From NCBI RefSeq assembly GCF_003344625.1, contig NZ_QPKJ02000005.1, forward strand, positions 1-64,000: a stretch of 64,000 bases of DNA, read 5' to 3'. Source of the DNA: Solirubrobacter deserti (lineage in GTDB: Bacteria > Actinomycetota > Thermoleophilia > Solirubrobacterales > Solirubrobacteraceae). The first letter of the stretch is position 1. Every line of letters starts with the position of its first letter. Positions 38,769 through 47,198 of this stretch are shown here, in pieces. A program made the translations under genes and the position numbers. A model generated the notes under the pieces. It saw only the letters and a list, made by a program, of their open reading frames with translations. It did no database searches and was not told where the DNA came from.

Positions 38769-39184
38769 GCCGCCGGCACGAAGTTCGCCGGGTCGTCCGG
38801 CGCGTAACGCACGTCGATCGTCTGGCCCGGCTGCCAGTCGACATGGGAAGGCACGAGCAGCGCGCGGGTGTGCTCGCCGCCGCCCAGCGCGACCGTGAGC
38901 TTGACGGGGTGGCGCGCGCCGACCTCGGTGTCCCAGCTGTGCTCGGCGGCGACGACCTGGGCCGTGCCGTGCGAGATGCGCGCGGCCTCCTCGCGCGCGG
39001 CGCGCCTGCGGCCGCCGTAGAACACCACCAGCGCGACGATCGCCTCGATCACGCCGACGATCAGGAACGGCAGCCCCAGCATCCCGAACACGATCAGGAA
39101 CGTGACGCCGAGTGGGATCAGGGTCGCGGCCATGATGCCGCTGACCAGCCCGATGACGAAGTTGGGGGTGTGGACGCTGATCAT
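38765..39184 (-). CDS. Small membrane protein, paralogue of 34454-34891
   Basis: The 139-residue protein has two membrane helices (IGLVSGIMAATLIPLGVTFL and LPFLIVGVIEAIVALVVFY), an Arg-rich cytosolic-looking stretch, and a C-terminal beta domain ending APDDPANFVPAA. It aligns along its length with the product of 34454-34891 (shared IPLGVTF/VPLGVTF, RHPxxLxV, PGTxI or PGQTI). The ATG overlaps the AlkD-like stop as ATGA, so it is translationally coupled to it. Confidence 0.72.
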   Translation of the reverse strand: MISVHTPNFVIGLVSGIMAATLIPLGVTFLIVFGMLGLPFLIVGVIEAIVALVVFYGGRRRAAREEAARISHGTAQVVAAEHSWDTEVGARHPVKLTVALGGGEHTRALLVPSHVDWQPGQTIDVRYAPDDPANFVPAA

Positions 39185-39831
39185 GTGCGCACGTTCTTCA
39201 AAGCCTCGCGCCGGCTCAATGGTGCCAGCTCGTGCGTTTCGCAGTACGCCACGACCGCCTCGGGGTCGATCCAGGCGTAGGAGCGCAGCCCCCAGCCGAT
39301 CGCCTTGCGGATGAAGAACTCGCGGTCGCCGCGGTTGGGCTCGATGCACGCCTGCAGCAGCTCGAAGTCCGTCTCGCGCTTGCGGGTGACCTGGGCGATG
39401 ATCGCGGCGCGCCGCTTCCACAGGTCCTCGTCGACCGCCCATGCGCGCAGCACCGGCGCGACGTCCGGCAGCAGCGCGCCGAGCGGGCCCGTGGCGACCT
39501 CGTCCACGAGATCCCACCACGCGCCCGTGACGATCAGCTTCTCGTACAGCGGCAGCGCGGCCATGTCCCGGTGGGCGCGGTAGCGGCGGTCCTTGAGCAC
39601 CGCGAGCGCCATGTAGCGCTCCTCCCGGAAGCGCGCCTCGTCCCACAGCGTGCGCACCACGCGCTCCCACTCGTCGCGTTCGAGCGGCTCGAACACCTCG
39701 CGCGCCAGCTGCACGCGCCCGGCCTTCTGCACGCCGTAGAAGGGCAGCTGCGACTTCATGTAGCGCTGCATGTCCGGCGCTTTCGCCGGGTCGGCGCGCG
39801 CGGCGAGCCCGGCACGGATGGCCTCGATCAT
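39181..39831 (-). CDS. DNA alkylation repair protein, AlkD-like
   Basis: The 216-residue all-helical HEAT-like protein matches AlkD, a DNA glycosylase removing bulky or cationic alkylated bases without base flipping. Family blocks are MQRYMKSQLPFYGVQ, the conserved ITGAWWDLVDEVA-type segment (here VTGAWWDLVDEVA) with its Asp, WAVDEDLWKRRAAI and FIRKAIGWGLRSY. It forms an operon with the small membrane protein downstream. Confidence 0.93.
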   Translation of the reverse strand: MIEAIRAGLAARADPAKAPDMQRYMKSQLPFYGVQKAGRVQLAREVFEPLERDEWERVVRTLWDEARFREERYMALAVLKDRRYRAHRDMAALPLYEKLIVTGAWWDLVDEVATGPLGALLPDVAPVLRAWAVDEDLWKRRAAIIAQVTRKRETDFELLQACIEPNRGDREFFIRKAIGWGLRSYAWIDPEAVVAYCETHELAPLSRREALKNVRT

Positions 39832-39838
39832 CGACCCC

Positions 39839-39869
39839 TTGACCTTGACGCAGCGTCAACCCCGACACT
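39839..39869 (+). promoter_or_regulatory. MerR-type promoter with 19-base spacer and dyad
   Basis: A -35 TTGACC (39839-39844) and a -10 GACACT (39864-39869) are separated by exactly 19 bases. The spacer holds the perfect dyad TTGACGCAGCGTCAA (39845-39859). This is the architecture bent and activated by MerR-family proteins, and a MerR gene is third in the operon. The ATG at 39877 is seven bases after the -10, so the mRNA is probably leaderless. Confidence 0.8.
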
Positions 39870-39876
39870 CGCTTGC

Positions 39877-40626
39877 ATGCCGGCCATTCAAGTACACGGG
39901 CTCCGGAAGGCGTTCGCCGAGCTGGACGTGCTCCGCGGCGTCGACCTCGAGGTGGCGCGCGGCAGCGTCTTCGCCCTGCTCGGCTCCAATGGGGCGGGCA
40001 AGACGACGATCGTGAAGATCCTGTCCACGCTGCTCAAGGCGGACGAGGGCGCCGTGCGCGTCAACGGGTTCGACGTCGCGGCGCAGGCCGCGGACGTACG
40101 CAAGTCGATCAGCCTCACGGGCCAGTTCGCCGCCGTCGACGAGATCCTCACCGGGCGCGAGCACCTCGTGCTGATGGCCCGGCTGCGGCACCTGCGCGAG
40201 CCGGGCCGGATCGCCGACGAGCTGCTCGAGCGCTTCGGGCTGACCCGGGCCGGCGCGCGCCGGGTGGCGACCTACTCGGGCGGGATGCGCCGCCGCCTGG
40301 ACATCGCGATGAGCCTGATCGGCGACCCGCCGATCATCTTCCTTGACGAGCCCACGACCGGGCTGGACCCGCAGGGGCGCCTGGAGGTCTGGCAGGCCGT
40401 GAAGGCGCTCGCCGAGCGCGGGACGACGGTGCTGCTCACCACGCAGTACCTGGACGAGGCCGAGCAGCTCGCCGACCGGATCGCGATCCTCCACGACGGC
40501 CGGATCGTCGTCAACGGCACGCTGGCCGAGCTCAGGCAGCTGCTCCCGCCGGCCGAGGTCGAGTACGTCGAGAAGCAGCCGACGCTCGAGGACGTCTTCC
40601 TCGCGATCGTGGGCGCGGCGCGATGA
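39877..40626 (+). CDS. ABC transporter ATP-binding protein (DrrA-like)
   Basis: The 249-residue ATPase has Walker A LLGSNGAGKTT, a YSGGMRRRLDIAM signature and Walker B IIFLDEPTTGLDPQGR. The sequence LTGQFAAVDEILTGREHL is typical of DrrA-type drug or antibiotic exporters. It lacks most of the C-terminal extension seen in some DrrA proteins. It overlaps the permease gene by ATGA. The operon order is ATPase, permease, MerR regulator. Confidence 0.94.
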   Translation: MPAIQVHGLRKAFAELDVLRGVDLEVARGSVFALLGSNGAGKTTIVKILSTLLKADEGAVRVNGFDVAAQAADVRKSISLTGQFAAVDEILTGREHLVLMARLRHLREPGRIADELLERFGLTRAGARRVATYSGGMRRRLDIAMSLIGDPPIIFLDEPTTGLDPQGRLEVWQAVKALAERGTTVLLTTQYLDEAEQLADRIAILHDGRIVVNGTLAELRQLLPPAEVEYVEKQPTLEDVFLAIVGAAR

Positions 40627-41384
40627 CCACGCACTGGTTCGCCGACACGGCCGTTCTCACCGGACGCTCCCTGCGCCACATCACCCGCAGCCTGGACACG
40701 ATCCTCACCACCGTCATCACGCCGATCGCGATCATGGTGATGTTCGTGTACGTGTTCGGCGGCGCGATCGACACCGGCTCGGTCTCGTACGTGGACTACA
40801 TGCTGCCCGGCGTCCTGCTGATCACGATCGCGTCCGGCATCTCGTACACCGCCGTGCGGCTGTTCGCGGACATGACGGGCGGCCTGTTCGAGCGCTTCCA
40901 GTCGATGCCGATCGCCCGCTCGGGCGTGCTCTGGGCGCACGTGCTCACCTCGCTGGTCGCCAACGTGCTCTCGCTCGTCGTCGTGGTGCTCGTCGCGCTG
41001 CTCATGGGCTTTCGCTCGGACGCGGGCGTGGCCGCGTGGCTGGCGGTCGCCGGCATCCTGCTGCTGTTCACCCTCGCCCTGACCTGGCTCGCCGTGATCC
41101 CCGGGCTCACCGCCAAGTCCGTGGACGGCGCGAGCGCGTTCGCCTACCCGCTCATCTTCCTGCCGTTCGTCAGCTCCGCGTTCGCGCCCACGGACACGAT
41201 GCCGGCCGCCGTGCGCGCGTTCGCCGAGCACCAGCCCGCGACCTCGATCGTGAACACGATCCGCGACCTGTTCGCCGGGCAGCCGGTGGGCGGCGACGTC
41301 TGGGTCGCGCTCGCGTGGTGCGCCGGGCTGCTCGTGGTGGCCTTCGGGCTCGCCGTCCTCATCTACCGGCGTAAGCTCGCCTGA
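40623..41384 (+). CDS. ABC-2 type transporter permease (DrrB-like)
   Basis: The 253-residue protein has about six membrane helices and the ABC-2 features of DrrB: a DTILTTVITPIAIMVMFVYVFGG start and a PLIFLPFVSSAFAPTDTMP loop before the last helices. With the upstream ATPase it should export hydrophobic compounds. It begins inside the ATPase stop (ATGA), so translation is coupled. Confidence 0.93.
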   Translation: MTTHWFADTAVLTGRSLRHITRSLDTILTTVITPIAIMVMFVYVFGGAIDTGSVSYVDYMLPGVLLITIASGISYTAVRLFADMTGGLFERFQSMPIARSGVLWAHVLTSLVANVLSLVVVVLVALLMGFRSDAGVAAWLAVAGILLLFTLALTWLAVIPGLTAKSVDGASAFAYPLIFLPFVSSAFAPTDTMPAAVRAFAEHQPATSIVNTIRDLFAGQPVGGDVWVALAWCAGLLVVAFGLAVLIYRRKLA

Positions 41385-41387
41385 GCG

Positions 41388-42155
41388 ATGCTCACGATCA
41401 GCCGGCTGGCGGCGCACGCCGGGGTGACGGTGCGAGCCGTGCGCCACTACCACCAGATCGGGCTGCTGCCCGAGCCCGAGCGCGGGCCTTCCGGCTACCG
41501 GATCTACGACGCCGCGGCGGTCGTGCGGCTGATCCGGATCCGCACGCTCGCCGACGCCGGCGTGCCGCTGGCCCGGGTCCAGGAGCTGCTCGACGCGGGG
41601 CCGGACGAGTTCGCACGCGGCGTCGAGGAGGTCGACCGGCACCTGCGGGCCGAGATCCGGCGCCTGCAGGAGAACCGCCGGAGGATCGCGGGCCTCGCGG
41701 CGGGCGAGCATCTCGCGCTGCCGCAGAGCGTCGTCGGCTACCTGGAGCGGGTGCGCGCGCTCGGCGTCGACGAGCGGTACGTCGAGCTCGAGCGCGACAC
41801 CTGGATCGTGCTCGCGGCCCAGTGGCCGCAGCAGATCGACGAGGTGATCGCGCACAAGCACTCCGAGCTGGACGATCCCGACATGGTGCGGCTCTACCGC
41901 CTGCTCGGGCAGGCGCTCGATTGGGACGTCGACGACCCGCGAGTGGTCGAGATCGCCGACATCATGGAGCGCCAGATGCGCCGCGCGCTGGAGGCCGGCG
42001 AGGTCGACGCCGACGACGGTCTCGACGACCCGTTCGTGGACCTGCTGGACGAGGCCGCGGCCGAGGCCGCGCCGATGGCCGAGCGGCTGCGGGAGATCCT
42101 GCAGGAGCGGGGCTGGAAGGGCTGGACCCGCATCGAGCGGGTCGCTGAGCCATGA
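41388..42155 (+). CDS. MerR family transcriptional activator (TipA-like)
   Basis: The 255-residue protein has a MerR winged helix at 1-70 (TISRLAAHAGVTVRAVRHYHQIGLLP, quoted in part) and a coiled-coil dimerisation helix rich in Arg/Glu, followed by a long effector domain of about 130 residues. It lies three bases after the permease and probably binds the dyad at 39845-39859 to autoregulate the operon in response to the exported drug. Confidence 0.93.
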   Translation: MLTISRLAAHAGVTVRAVRHYHQIGLLPEPERGPSGYRIYDAAAVVRLIRIRTLADAGVPLARVQELLDAGPDEFARGVEEVDRHLRAEIRRLQENRRRIAGLAAGEHLALPQSVVGYLERVRALGVDERYVELERDTWIVLAAQWPQQIDEVIAHKHSELDDPDMVRLYRLLGQALDWDVDDPRVVEIADIMERQMRRALEAGEVDADDGLDDPFVDLLDEAAAEAAPMAERLREILQERGWKGWTRIERVAEP

Positions 42156-42163
42156 TCTGACGG

Positions 42164-43399
42164 GTGACGTTCACTTCGCCCCTGGCCGAGGCGCTCGCCC
42201 CCGGCCTGCTCGAGCGCTTCCTCCGCTACGTCCGCATCGACACCCAGTCTGCGCGCGAGCGCACCCGGTCCCCGAGCACGCCCGGCCAGCTCGACCTCGC
42301 GCGGCTGCTCGTCGACGAGCTGCAGGCGATCGGGCTCGACGACGCCGCGCTCGACGGCAACGGCTATGTGACCGCGACCCTCGCGGGCACCGGGCCGGTG
42401 ATCGGCCTGATCGCGCACGTGGACACCAGCCCGGACGCGCCCGGCGCCGGGGTCGAGCCGCTCGTGCACCGCGATCACCCGGGCGGCCCGATCGAGCTGC
42501 CGCGCCACGGGATCGTCGTGGAGGCGTCCGCCGGCGACATCGTCACCTCGTCCGGCGACACGTTGCTGGGCGCCGACGACAAGGCCGGCGTCGCGGAGAC
42601 CATGGCGGCGGTCGCGCACCTCGCCGCGCATCCCGAGCTCCCGCGCCCGACGCTGCGGATCTGCTTCACGCCCGACGAGGAGATCGGCGAGGGCGCGACG
42701 CTGTTCGACGTCGAGCGCTTCGGCGCCGTCTGCGCCTATACGCTCGACGGCTCCGACCTCGGCGAGCTGCAGGACGAGACGTTCAGCGCCGAGGAGGTCG
42801 TCCTCACGATCGACGGCGTGGACGCGCACCCGGGCTGGGCGAAGGACGTGCTGGTCAACGCGACCCGGATCGCGGCCGAGGTCGTCGCGGCGCTGCCGCC
42901 CGAGCTCACGCCCGAGCGCACGGACGGCCGCGACGGCTTCATCCACGTCTACGAGCTCGCCGGGGGCTCCGGGCGCATGGAGGTCCGCGCGATCGTGCGC
43001 GACTTCGACGACGACCAGCTCCACGCGCACACGGCGCGGCTGCGCTCCACCGCGGAGGAAATCGTCGCCCGTCACCCGGGCGCGCGGCTCGACGTCGCGG
43101 TGACGGCGCAGTACCCGAACATGCGCCGCTACATCGACGCCTTCCCGCAGGCCGTGACCGCCGCCGAGGAGGCGATCCGCGCCGAGGGCATCCAGCTCAT
43201 CCGCACCCCGATCCGCGGCGGCACGGACGGCTCACGGCTGAGCGCGATGGGCCTGCCGACGCCGAACCTGTTCACGGGTGGCCACGACTACCACTCGCCG
43301 CGGGAATGGGCGTCGCTGCAGGAGATGGCCGCGGCCGCGGCGGTGGTGGTGCGGCTGGCGGAGGTGTGGGCTCGCGATGGAGCGCCACCCCCGCGATGA
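42164..43399 (+). CDS. pepT: Peptidase T (tripeptidase)
   Basis: The 411-residue M20 peptidase cleaves the N-terminal residue of tripeptides. Metal and catalytic motifs are IAHVDTSPD, LLGADDKAGVAE, FTPDEEIGEGA and a late GGHDYHSPREW. The RYVRIDTQS block is typical of PepT. It starts with GTG eight bases after the MerR stop, so it may be the last gene of that operon. The 3' 128 bases overlap the EamA gene antisense. Confidence 0.93.
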   Translation: MTFTSPLAEALAPGLLERFLRYVRIDTQSARERTRSPSTPGQLDLARLLVDELQAIGLDDAALDGNGYVTATLAGTGPVIGLIAHVDTSPDAPGAGVEPLVHRDHPGGPIELPRHGIVVEASAGDIVTSSGDTLLGADDKAGVAETMAAVAHLAAHPELPRPTLRICFTPDEEIGEGATLFDVERFGAVCAYTLDGSDLGELQDETFSAEEVVLTIDGVDAHPGWAKDVLVNATRIAAEVVAALPPELTPERTDGRDGFIHVYELAGGSGRMEVRAIVRDFDDDQLHAHTARLRSTAEEIVARHPGARLDVAVTAQYPNMRRYIDAFPQAVTAAEEAIRAEGIQLIRTPIRGGTDGSRLSAMGLPTPNLFTGGHDYHSPREWASLQEMAAAAAVVVRLAEVWARDGAPPPR

Positions 43400-44165
43400 C
43401 GAGCGCGATCCCGAGCGCGTCCCGCAGTGACGGCACCTGCGCGAGCACGAGCAGGCCGATGACCGTCGCCGTCGCGGGCAGCAGCGACACCATCAGCGCG
43501 TAGCCGGCGCGGGAGAGCCGCTTCATCGCGATCTGGTCGGCGACGTACGGGATCACCGAGGAGGAGATCCCGACGCCGATGCCGGCCAGGATCGCGATCG
43601 GGTCACCGAGCGCGGGGATCGCGGCCCAGCCCGCCATCGGCGTGACGAACACCAGTGCGACCAGCATGGACGCCGCCAGGCCGTCCACGCCCGCGCCGGT
43701 CGACGCCACCCGGTGCGCCAGCACGATGTAGGCCGCGAACAGCCCGGCGTTGGCCAGCGCGAGCGCGACGCCGAGCGGCTCGCCCTCCAAGTGCACGCCG
43801 GTGAGCAGGTACACACCGGGGACCGCGAGCGCCAGCGCCGCGTAGTTGCGCTTGGTGCGCATCCCGAGCGCGGCGAGCGCGATCACGGGCAGGAACTCGA
43901 TCGCCGCGACGGTCGCCAGCGGCAGCCGGTCGATCGCGAGGTAAAAGCAGCAGTTCATCGCGGCCAGGACCGCGCCCCAGAGGATCACGTCGCGGTTGCG
44001 CAGCAGGCGCCACGGCCGGCGCCAGAGCGCGAACACCACCGCCGCGGCCGCGATCCGCATCCACGCCACGCCGAGCACGTCGACGCGCACGAACAGCAGC
44101 ACGGCGAACGCCGGGCCGAGGTAGTGGAAGATCGCGCTGACGACGAACGGGAGGCGAGCGGCCAT
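43272..44165 (-). CDS. EamA-family (RhtA-like) transporter
   Basis: The 297-residue protein has ten membrane helices in two EamA repeats. AAIEFLPVIALAALG and SVIPYVADQIAMKRL resemble RhtA threonine/homoserine exporters. The last 30 residues are proline-rich (PTPPPAAPPPPRPRPS) and lie antisense to the end of pepT, so the native protein may have gained this tail by stop-codon loss. The divergent Lrp-type gene is its likely regulator. ATG 44165 chosen over upstream starts that enter the regulator gene. Confidence 0.88.
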   Translation of the reverse strand: MAARLPFVVSAIFHYLGPAFAVLLFVRVDVLGVAWMRIAAAAVVFALWRRPWRLLRNRDVILWGAVLAAMNCCFYLAIDRLPLATVAAIEFLPVIALAALGMRTKRNYAALALAVPGVYLLTGVHLEGEPLGVALALANAGLFAAYIVLAHRVASTGAGVDGLAASMLVALVFVTPMAGWAAIPALGDPIAILAGIGVGISSSVIPYVADQIAMKRLSRAGYALMVSLLPATATVIGLLVLAQVPSLRDALGIALVIAGVALHREPTPPPAAPPPPRPRPSPAATPIPAASGSRGHP

Positions 44166-44219
44166 GAGCGCCACACAGGATCGTCGGCGCAACGCGCCGA
44201 CGGAATGGCCGATCGAAGC

Positions 44220-44225
44220 TATTCT
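44220..44225 (+). promoter_or_regulatory. Putative -10 hexamer of Lrp-type gene (leaderless)
   Basis: TATTCT ends seven bases before the ATG at 44233, one of the better -10 matches in the window. Confidence 0.45.
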
Positions 44226-44232
44226 CCACTGC

Positions 44233-44688
44233 ATGCCTTCGGACAACGGGGCACTCGACGCGACGAACCTTCGATTGCTCGAAGAGCTCCAGCGCGACGC
44301 ACGCCTCAGTCAGGCCGAGCTCGGCCGCCGCGTCGGCCTCTCCGCCCCGGCCGTCGCCGAGCGACTCGCCCGGCTCGAGCGCGACGGCACCATCACCGGC
44401 TACCGGACCGCGGTCGACCCGCGCGCGTTCGGCTTCACGCTCGCCGCGATCATCCGCATGCGCCCCGCCCCGCGCCAGATCCCGAAGGTTGCCGAGGTCG
44501 CCCAGGCCACGCCGGAGGTCGCCGAGTGCCACCGGGTGACCGGCGAGGACTGCTTCTACATGAAGGTCCACGTGGCGTCGGTCGAGCACCTCGAGGAGGT
44601 CATCGACCGCTTCACGCCCTACGGCCAGACGACGACGTCAATCATCCAGTCGTCGCCGGTCGTCCAGCGCGAGCTGAAGCCGGCCTGA
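44233..44688 (+). CDS. Lrp/AsnC family transcriptional regulator
   Basis: The 151-residue protein has an N-terminal helix-turn-helix (LSQAELGRRVGLSAPAVAERL) and a C-terminal RAM amino-acid-binding domain (AECHRVTGEDCFYMKVHV, with FTPYGQTTTSIIQSS). Such regulators next to amino acid exporters sense the exported amino acid. The ATG at 44233 is supported by the -10; an ATG at 44164 would overlap the EamA start. Ends with a 51-base antisense overlap. Confidence 0.93.
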   Translation: MPSDNGALDATNLRLLEELQRDARLSQAELGRRVGLSAPAVAERLARLERDGTITGYRTAVDPRAFGFTLAAIIRMRPAPRQIPKVAEVAQATPEVAECHRVTGEDCFYMKVHVASVEHLEEVIDRFTPYGQTTTSIIQSSPVVQRELKPA

Positions 44689-45081
44689 CTCGATCTCGCC
44701 CGCGAGCTCGTCGAGCAGGCGCCGGCTCGCGCGCCAGCCGACCACCTGGCGCTCCTCCAGCCACGGCCCCGACTTGGCGAACACCGTCCACGGCTTGCGC
44801 AGCACCACGCGGGCGAAGAGCCCGAGGATCAGGCCGAGGATCAGGATCGTGAGCTCGATGGCGAGCACGACCACGTTGAAGAGCGTGACGATGAGGAACA
44901 GGATCGCGATCGCGCCGAACACGACGAGCAGGATCGCGCCGAGGATGTCGTCGGCGGAGCCGAGGTCCGGGAACTCGAAGGAACCCGTGTCGACGCCCTC
45001 CATGCGCTTGCGGCGCGGCAGCCAGCGGCGGCCGAGCGTCCACCGGGACCCGTCGGGAGCTGTGGCCTTACGCCGGAACAC
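44638..45081 (-). CDS. Two-TM membrane protein, 147 aa
   Basis: A basic N-terminus (FRRKATAPDGSRWTLGRRWL) is followed by two hydrophobic helices (about 47-68 and 70-92) and a charged C-terminal helix of about 45 residues. I recognise no family. It starts with GTG, and TACCCT on the minus strand ends nine bases upstream in a promoter shared with the MFS gene. Confidence 0.65.
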   Translation of the reverse strand: MFRRKATAPDGSRWTLGRRWLPRRKRMEGVDTGSFEFPDLGSADDILGAILLVVFGAIAILFLIVTLFNVVVLAIELTILILGLILGLFARVVLRKPWTVFAKSGPWLEERQVVGWRASRRLLDELAGEIESGRLQLALDDRRRLDD

Positions 45082-45090
45082 GAGCGTGGC

Positions 45091-45101
45091 AGGGTAGGGA
45101 T
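45091..45101. promoter_or_regulatory. Bidirectional promoter sharing a TA step
   Basis: AGGGTA on minus reads TACCCT, nine bases before GTG 45081; TAGGGAT on plus lies about seven bases before GTG 45108. The TA at 45095-45096 is shared. The plus hexamer is imperfect (TAGGGA). Confidence 0.45.
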
Positions 45102-45107
45102 CGACGC

Positions 45108-46211
45108 GTGCGGACGCTCCCGTTCTACATCGGTGGCTTCCTCGGCCCGTTCGGCGGGGGTGTGGTCGCCGTGCTCGTGCCCCAGCTGCGCGACGCGTTC
45201 GACGCGACGACCGCCGGCGTCGCCGCGACGATCCCGGCGTACCTGATCCCGTTCGCCGTGCTGCAGCTGGTGTCCGGAACGATCGGCGAGCGGCTGGGAC
45301 GGCGACGCGTGGTGCGCACGGCGTACTTCGCCTACGCGCTGCTGTCGCTCGCGGCCGCGTTCGTGCCGAGCCTCGGCGGCTTCCTCGTGATCCGCGCGCT
45401 GCAGGGCTGCGCGAACGCGTTCCTCACGCCGCTCCTGCTGGCCGGGCTCGCCGACCTCGTCTCCGCGCGCCAGCTCGGGCGCGCCGTGGGGACGTTCGCC
45501 GCCGTGCAGACGGCGGCGGTCGCGCTCGCGCCGCTCGGCGGCGGGCTGCTGGGCGCGTTCGACTGGCGGCTCGTGTTCCTGGTGCAGTCGGCGGTCGCGG
45601 TCGCCCTGGCGCTGATGCCGCCGGCGGACCCGGAGAAGCGCGACGAGGCCCCGCGCCTGCGCGCCGTCTTGACACGCCGCGTCGGGCTGCTCAGCGGCGC
45701 CGCGTTCACGGCCTACGCGGGCGTCACGGGGATCGGCTTCCTCGTGGCCGTCGAGGCCGCGGACGCGTTCAGCGTCGGCTCGATCATGCGCGGCGTGCTG
45801 CTCGCCGGATTCGGGGTCGCGGGCATGCTGCTCGGCCGGGCGGCGGGCGACGCCGTCGACCGCTTTGGCCGCGTCCCGGTCTCGCTCGTGGGGATCGCGA
45901 TCAGCTCCGCGCTCGTGGTGACGATGGGGATCGCGCCCTCGCCGCTCGCGCTGGGCGCGATCTGGTTCGCGGTCGGGCTCGGCTCCGCGCTGGTGTGGGC
46001 GGGGATCAACGTGCTCGCGGTGGAGGCCGTGCCGGGCAATCGGGCGGGCGGGACGTCGGTCGTGAGCGCGTTCAAGTTCGCCGGCAACGCGGTCGCTCCG
46101 CTGATGTGGCTGCCGCTCTATCACGCCGACCCGCGGCTCGGCTTCCTCGGCGCCGGAATCCTCGCCGCCACGGCCGCGCTCTTCATCGCACCGCTGCGCG
46201 TGGCACGCTAG
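45108..46211 (+). CDS. MFS transporter
   Basis: The 367-residue protein has about 12 membrane helices of the major facilitator fold, with the loop motif GERLGRRRVVRTAY after the second helix. It would be a proton-driven exporter or importer, and the compound is unknown. The flippase-like gene starts seven bases after its stop, so the two plus the AlkA-like gene form an operon. Confidence 0.9.
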   Translation: MRTLPFYIGGFLGPFGGGVVAVLVPQLRDAFDATTAGVAATIPAYLIPFAVLQLVSGTIGERLGRRRVVRTAYFAYALLSLAAAFVPSLGGFLVIRALQGCANAFLTPLLLAGLADLVSARQLGRAVGTFAAVQTAAVALAPLGGGLLGAFDWRLVFLVQSAVAVALALMPPADPEKRDEAPRLRAVLTRRVGLLSGAAFTAYAGVTGIGFLVAVEAADAFSVGSIMRGVLLAGFGVAGMLLGRAAGDAVDRFGRVPVSLVGIAISSALVVTMGIAPSPLALGAIWFAVGLGSALVWAGINVLAVEAVPGNRAGGTSVVSAFKFAGNAVAPLMWLPLYHADPRLGFLGAGILAATAALFIAPLRVAR

Positions 46212-46217
46212 AGGGCA

Positions 46218-47198
46218 GTGACCTACGCCAGCATCGGAGATTCCTTCTCGTCGTTCTTCGACGCCGTCGGCTCGTTCTTCGAGAACTTCGCCGCCGTCCA
46301 GTGGATCCCGCTGTTCCTCGCGCTGGTCTTCTTCACGACCTACCTCACGCTGCGGGCACGCGCGTCGTTCCACATCCTGCGTGCCGCCTATCCCGACGTC
46401 AAGATCGAGTTCAGGCGCGTGTGGGGCGCGTACTTCGCAGGCTACGGCTTCAACTCGGTCATCCCGGCGCGCGGCGGCGACGTGATCCGGCTGTTCCTCA
46501 CCAGGTCCTCGGTGCCGACGGCCAGCTACCCGGCGGTCGGCGCCGCGTTCGCGATCGAGTTCATCTTCGACCTCACGATCGCGGTGCCCGTGCTCGCGTA
46601 CGCGTTCAGCCAGGGCGTGTTCCCCAAGCCGCCGGACTTCTCCGCGCTGCCGGCCTTCGACCTCGCCTTCTTCGCCTCCAACCCGCGCTTCACGCTGTTC
46701 CTGCTGACCGTGCTGGGCATCGGCGTGATGGTCGGCTTCGCGCTGCTGTCGGCGCGCGTGCGGCGTTTTTGGGAACGCGTGCGCCAGGGCCTGACGATCG
46801 TGTTCGACCGCAAGCGCTACTTCCGCGAGGTGTGGCTGGTGCAGTTCGCGGGCTGGCTGTGCCGGTTCGCGGCCTTCTGGTGCCTGCTGGAGGCGTTCAA
46901 CGTCGGCGGGTCGGTGAGCAACGTGCTGCTCGTGCTCGGTGTGAACGCGATCGCCGCATTGGTGCCGTTCACGCCCGGCGGCGCGGGCGTGCAGCAGGCG
47001 TTGTTGGTCACGGTCTTCGGCTCGGGCGCGACCGTCGCCGCGTACTCGGTCGGCCAGCAGATCGCGATCGCGGCGCTGACGTTCCTGATCGGGCTGTTCG
47101 CCGTCGTGCGGATCTTCCGCTTCAAGTCCTTCAAGGAGGTCATCGCGGCGGGCCGCTCGCAGCGGGAGGCGGAGAAGGCCGCCGAACCCGCCACGTGA
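46218..47198 (+). CDS. Flippase-like membrane protein (LPG synthase TM/UPF0104)
   Basis: The 326-residue protein has eight or so helices of the lysylphosphatidylglycerol synthase membrane-domain superfamily: FNSVIPARGGDVIRLFL near the N-terminus and VNAIAALVPFTPGGAGVQQ in the second half. Such domains move aminoacylated lipids or glycolipids; without a catalytic domain, the lipid is unknown. GTG start. Two further members are at 51140-52174 and 56887-57960. Confidence 0.87.
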   Translation: MTYASIGDSFSSFFDAVGSFFENFAAVQWIPLFLALVFFTTYLTLRARASFHILRAAYPDVKIEFRRVWGAYFAGYGFNSVIPARGGDVIRLFLTRSSVPTASYPAVGAAFAIEFIFDLTIAVPVLAYAFSQGVFPKPPDFSALPAFDLAFFASNPRFTLFLLTVLGIGVMVGFALLSARVRRFWERVRQGLTIVFDRKRYFREVWLVQFAGWLCRFAAFWCLLEAFNVGGSVSNVLLVLGVNAIAALVPFTPGGAGVQQALLVTVFGSGATVAAYSVGQQIAIAALTFLIGLFAVVRIFRFKSFKEVIAAGRSQREAEKAAEPAT

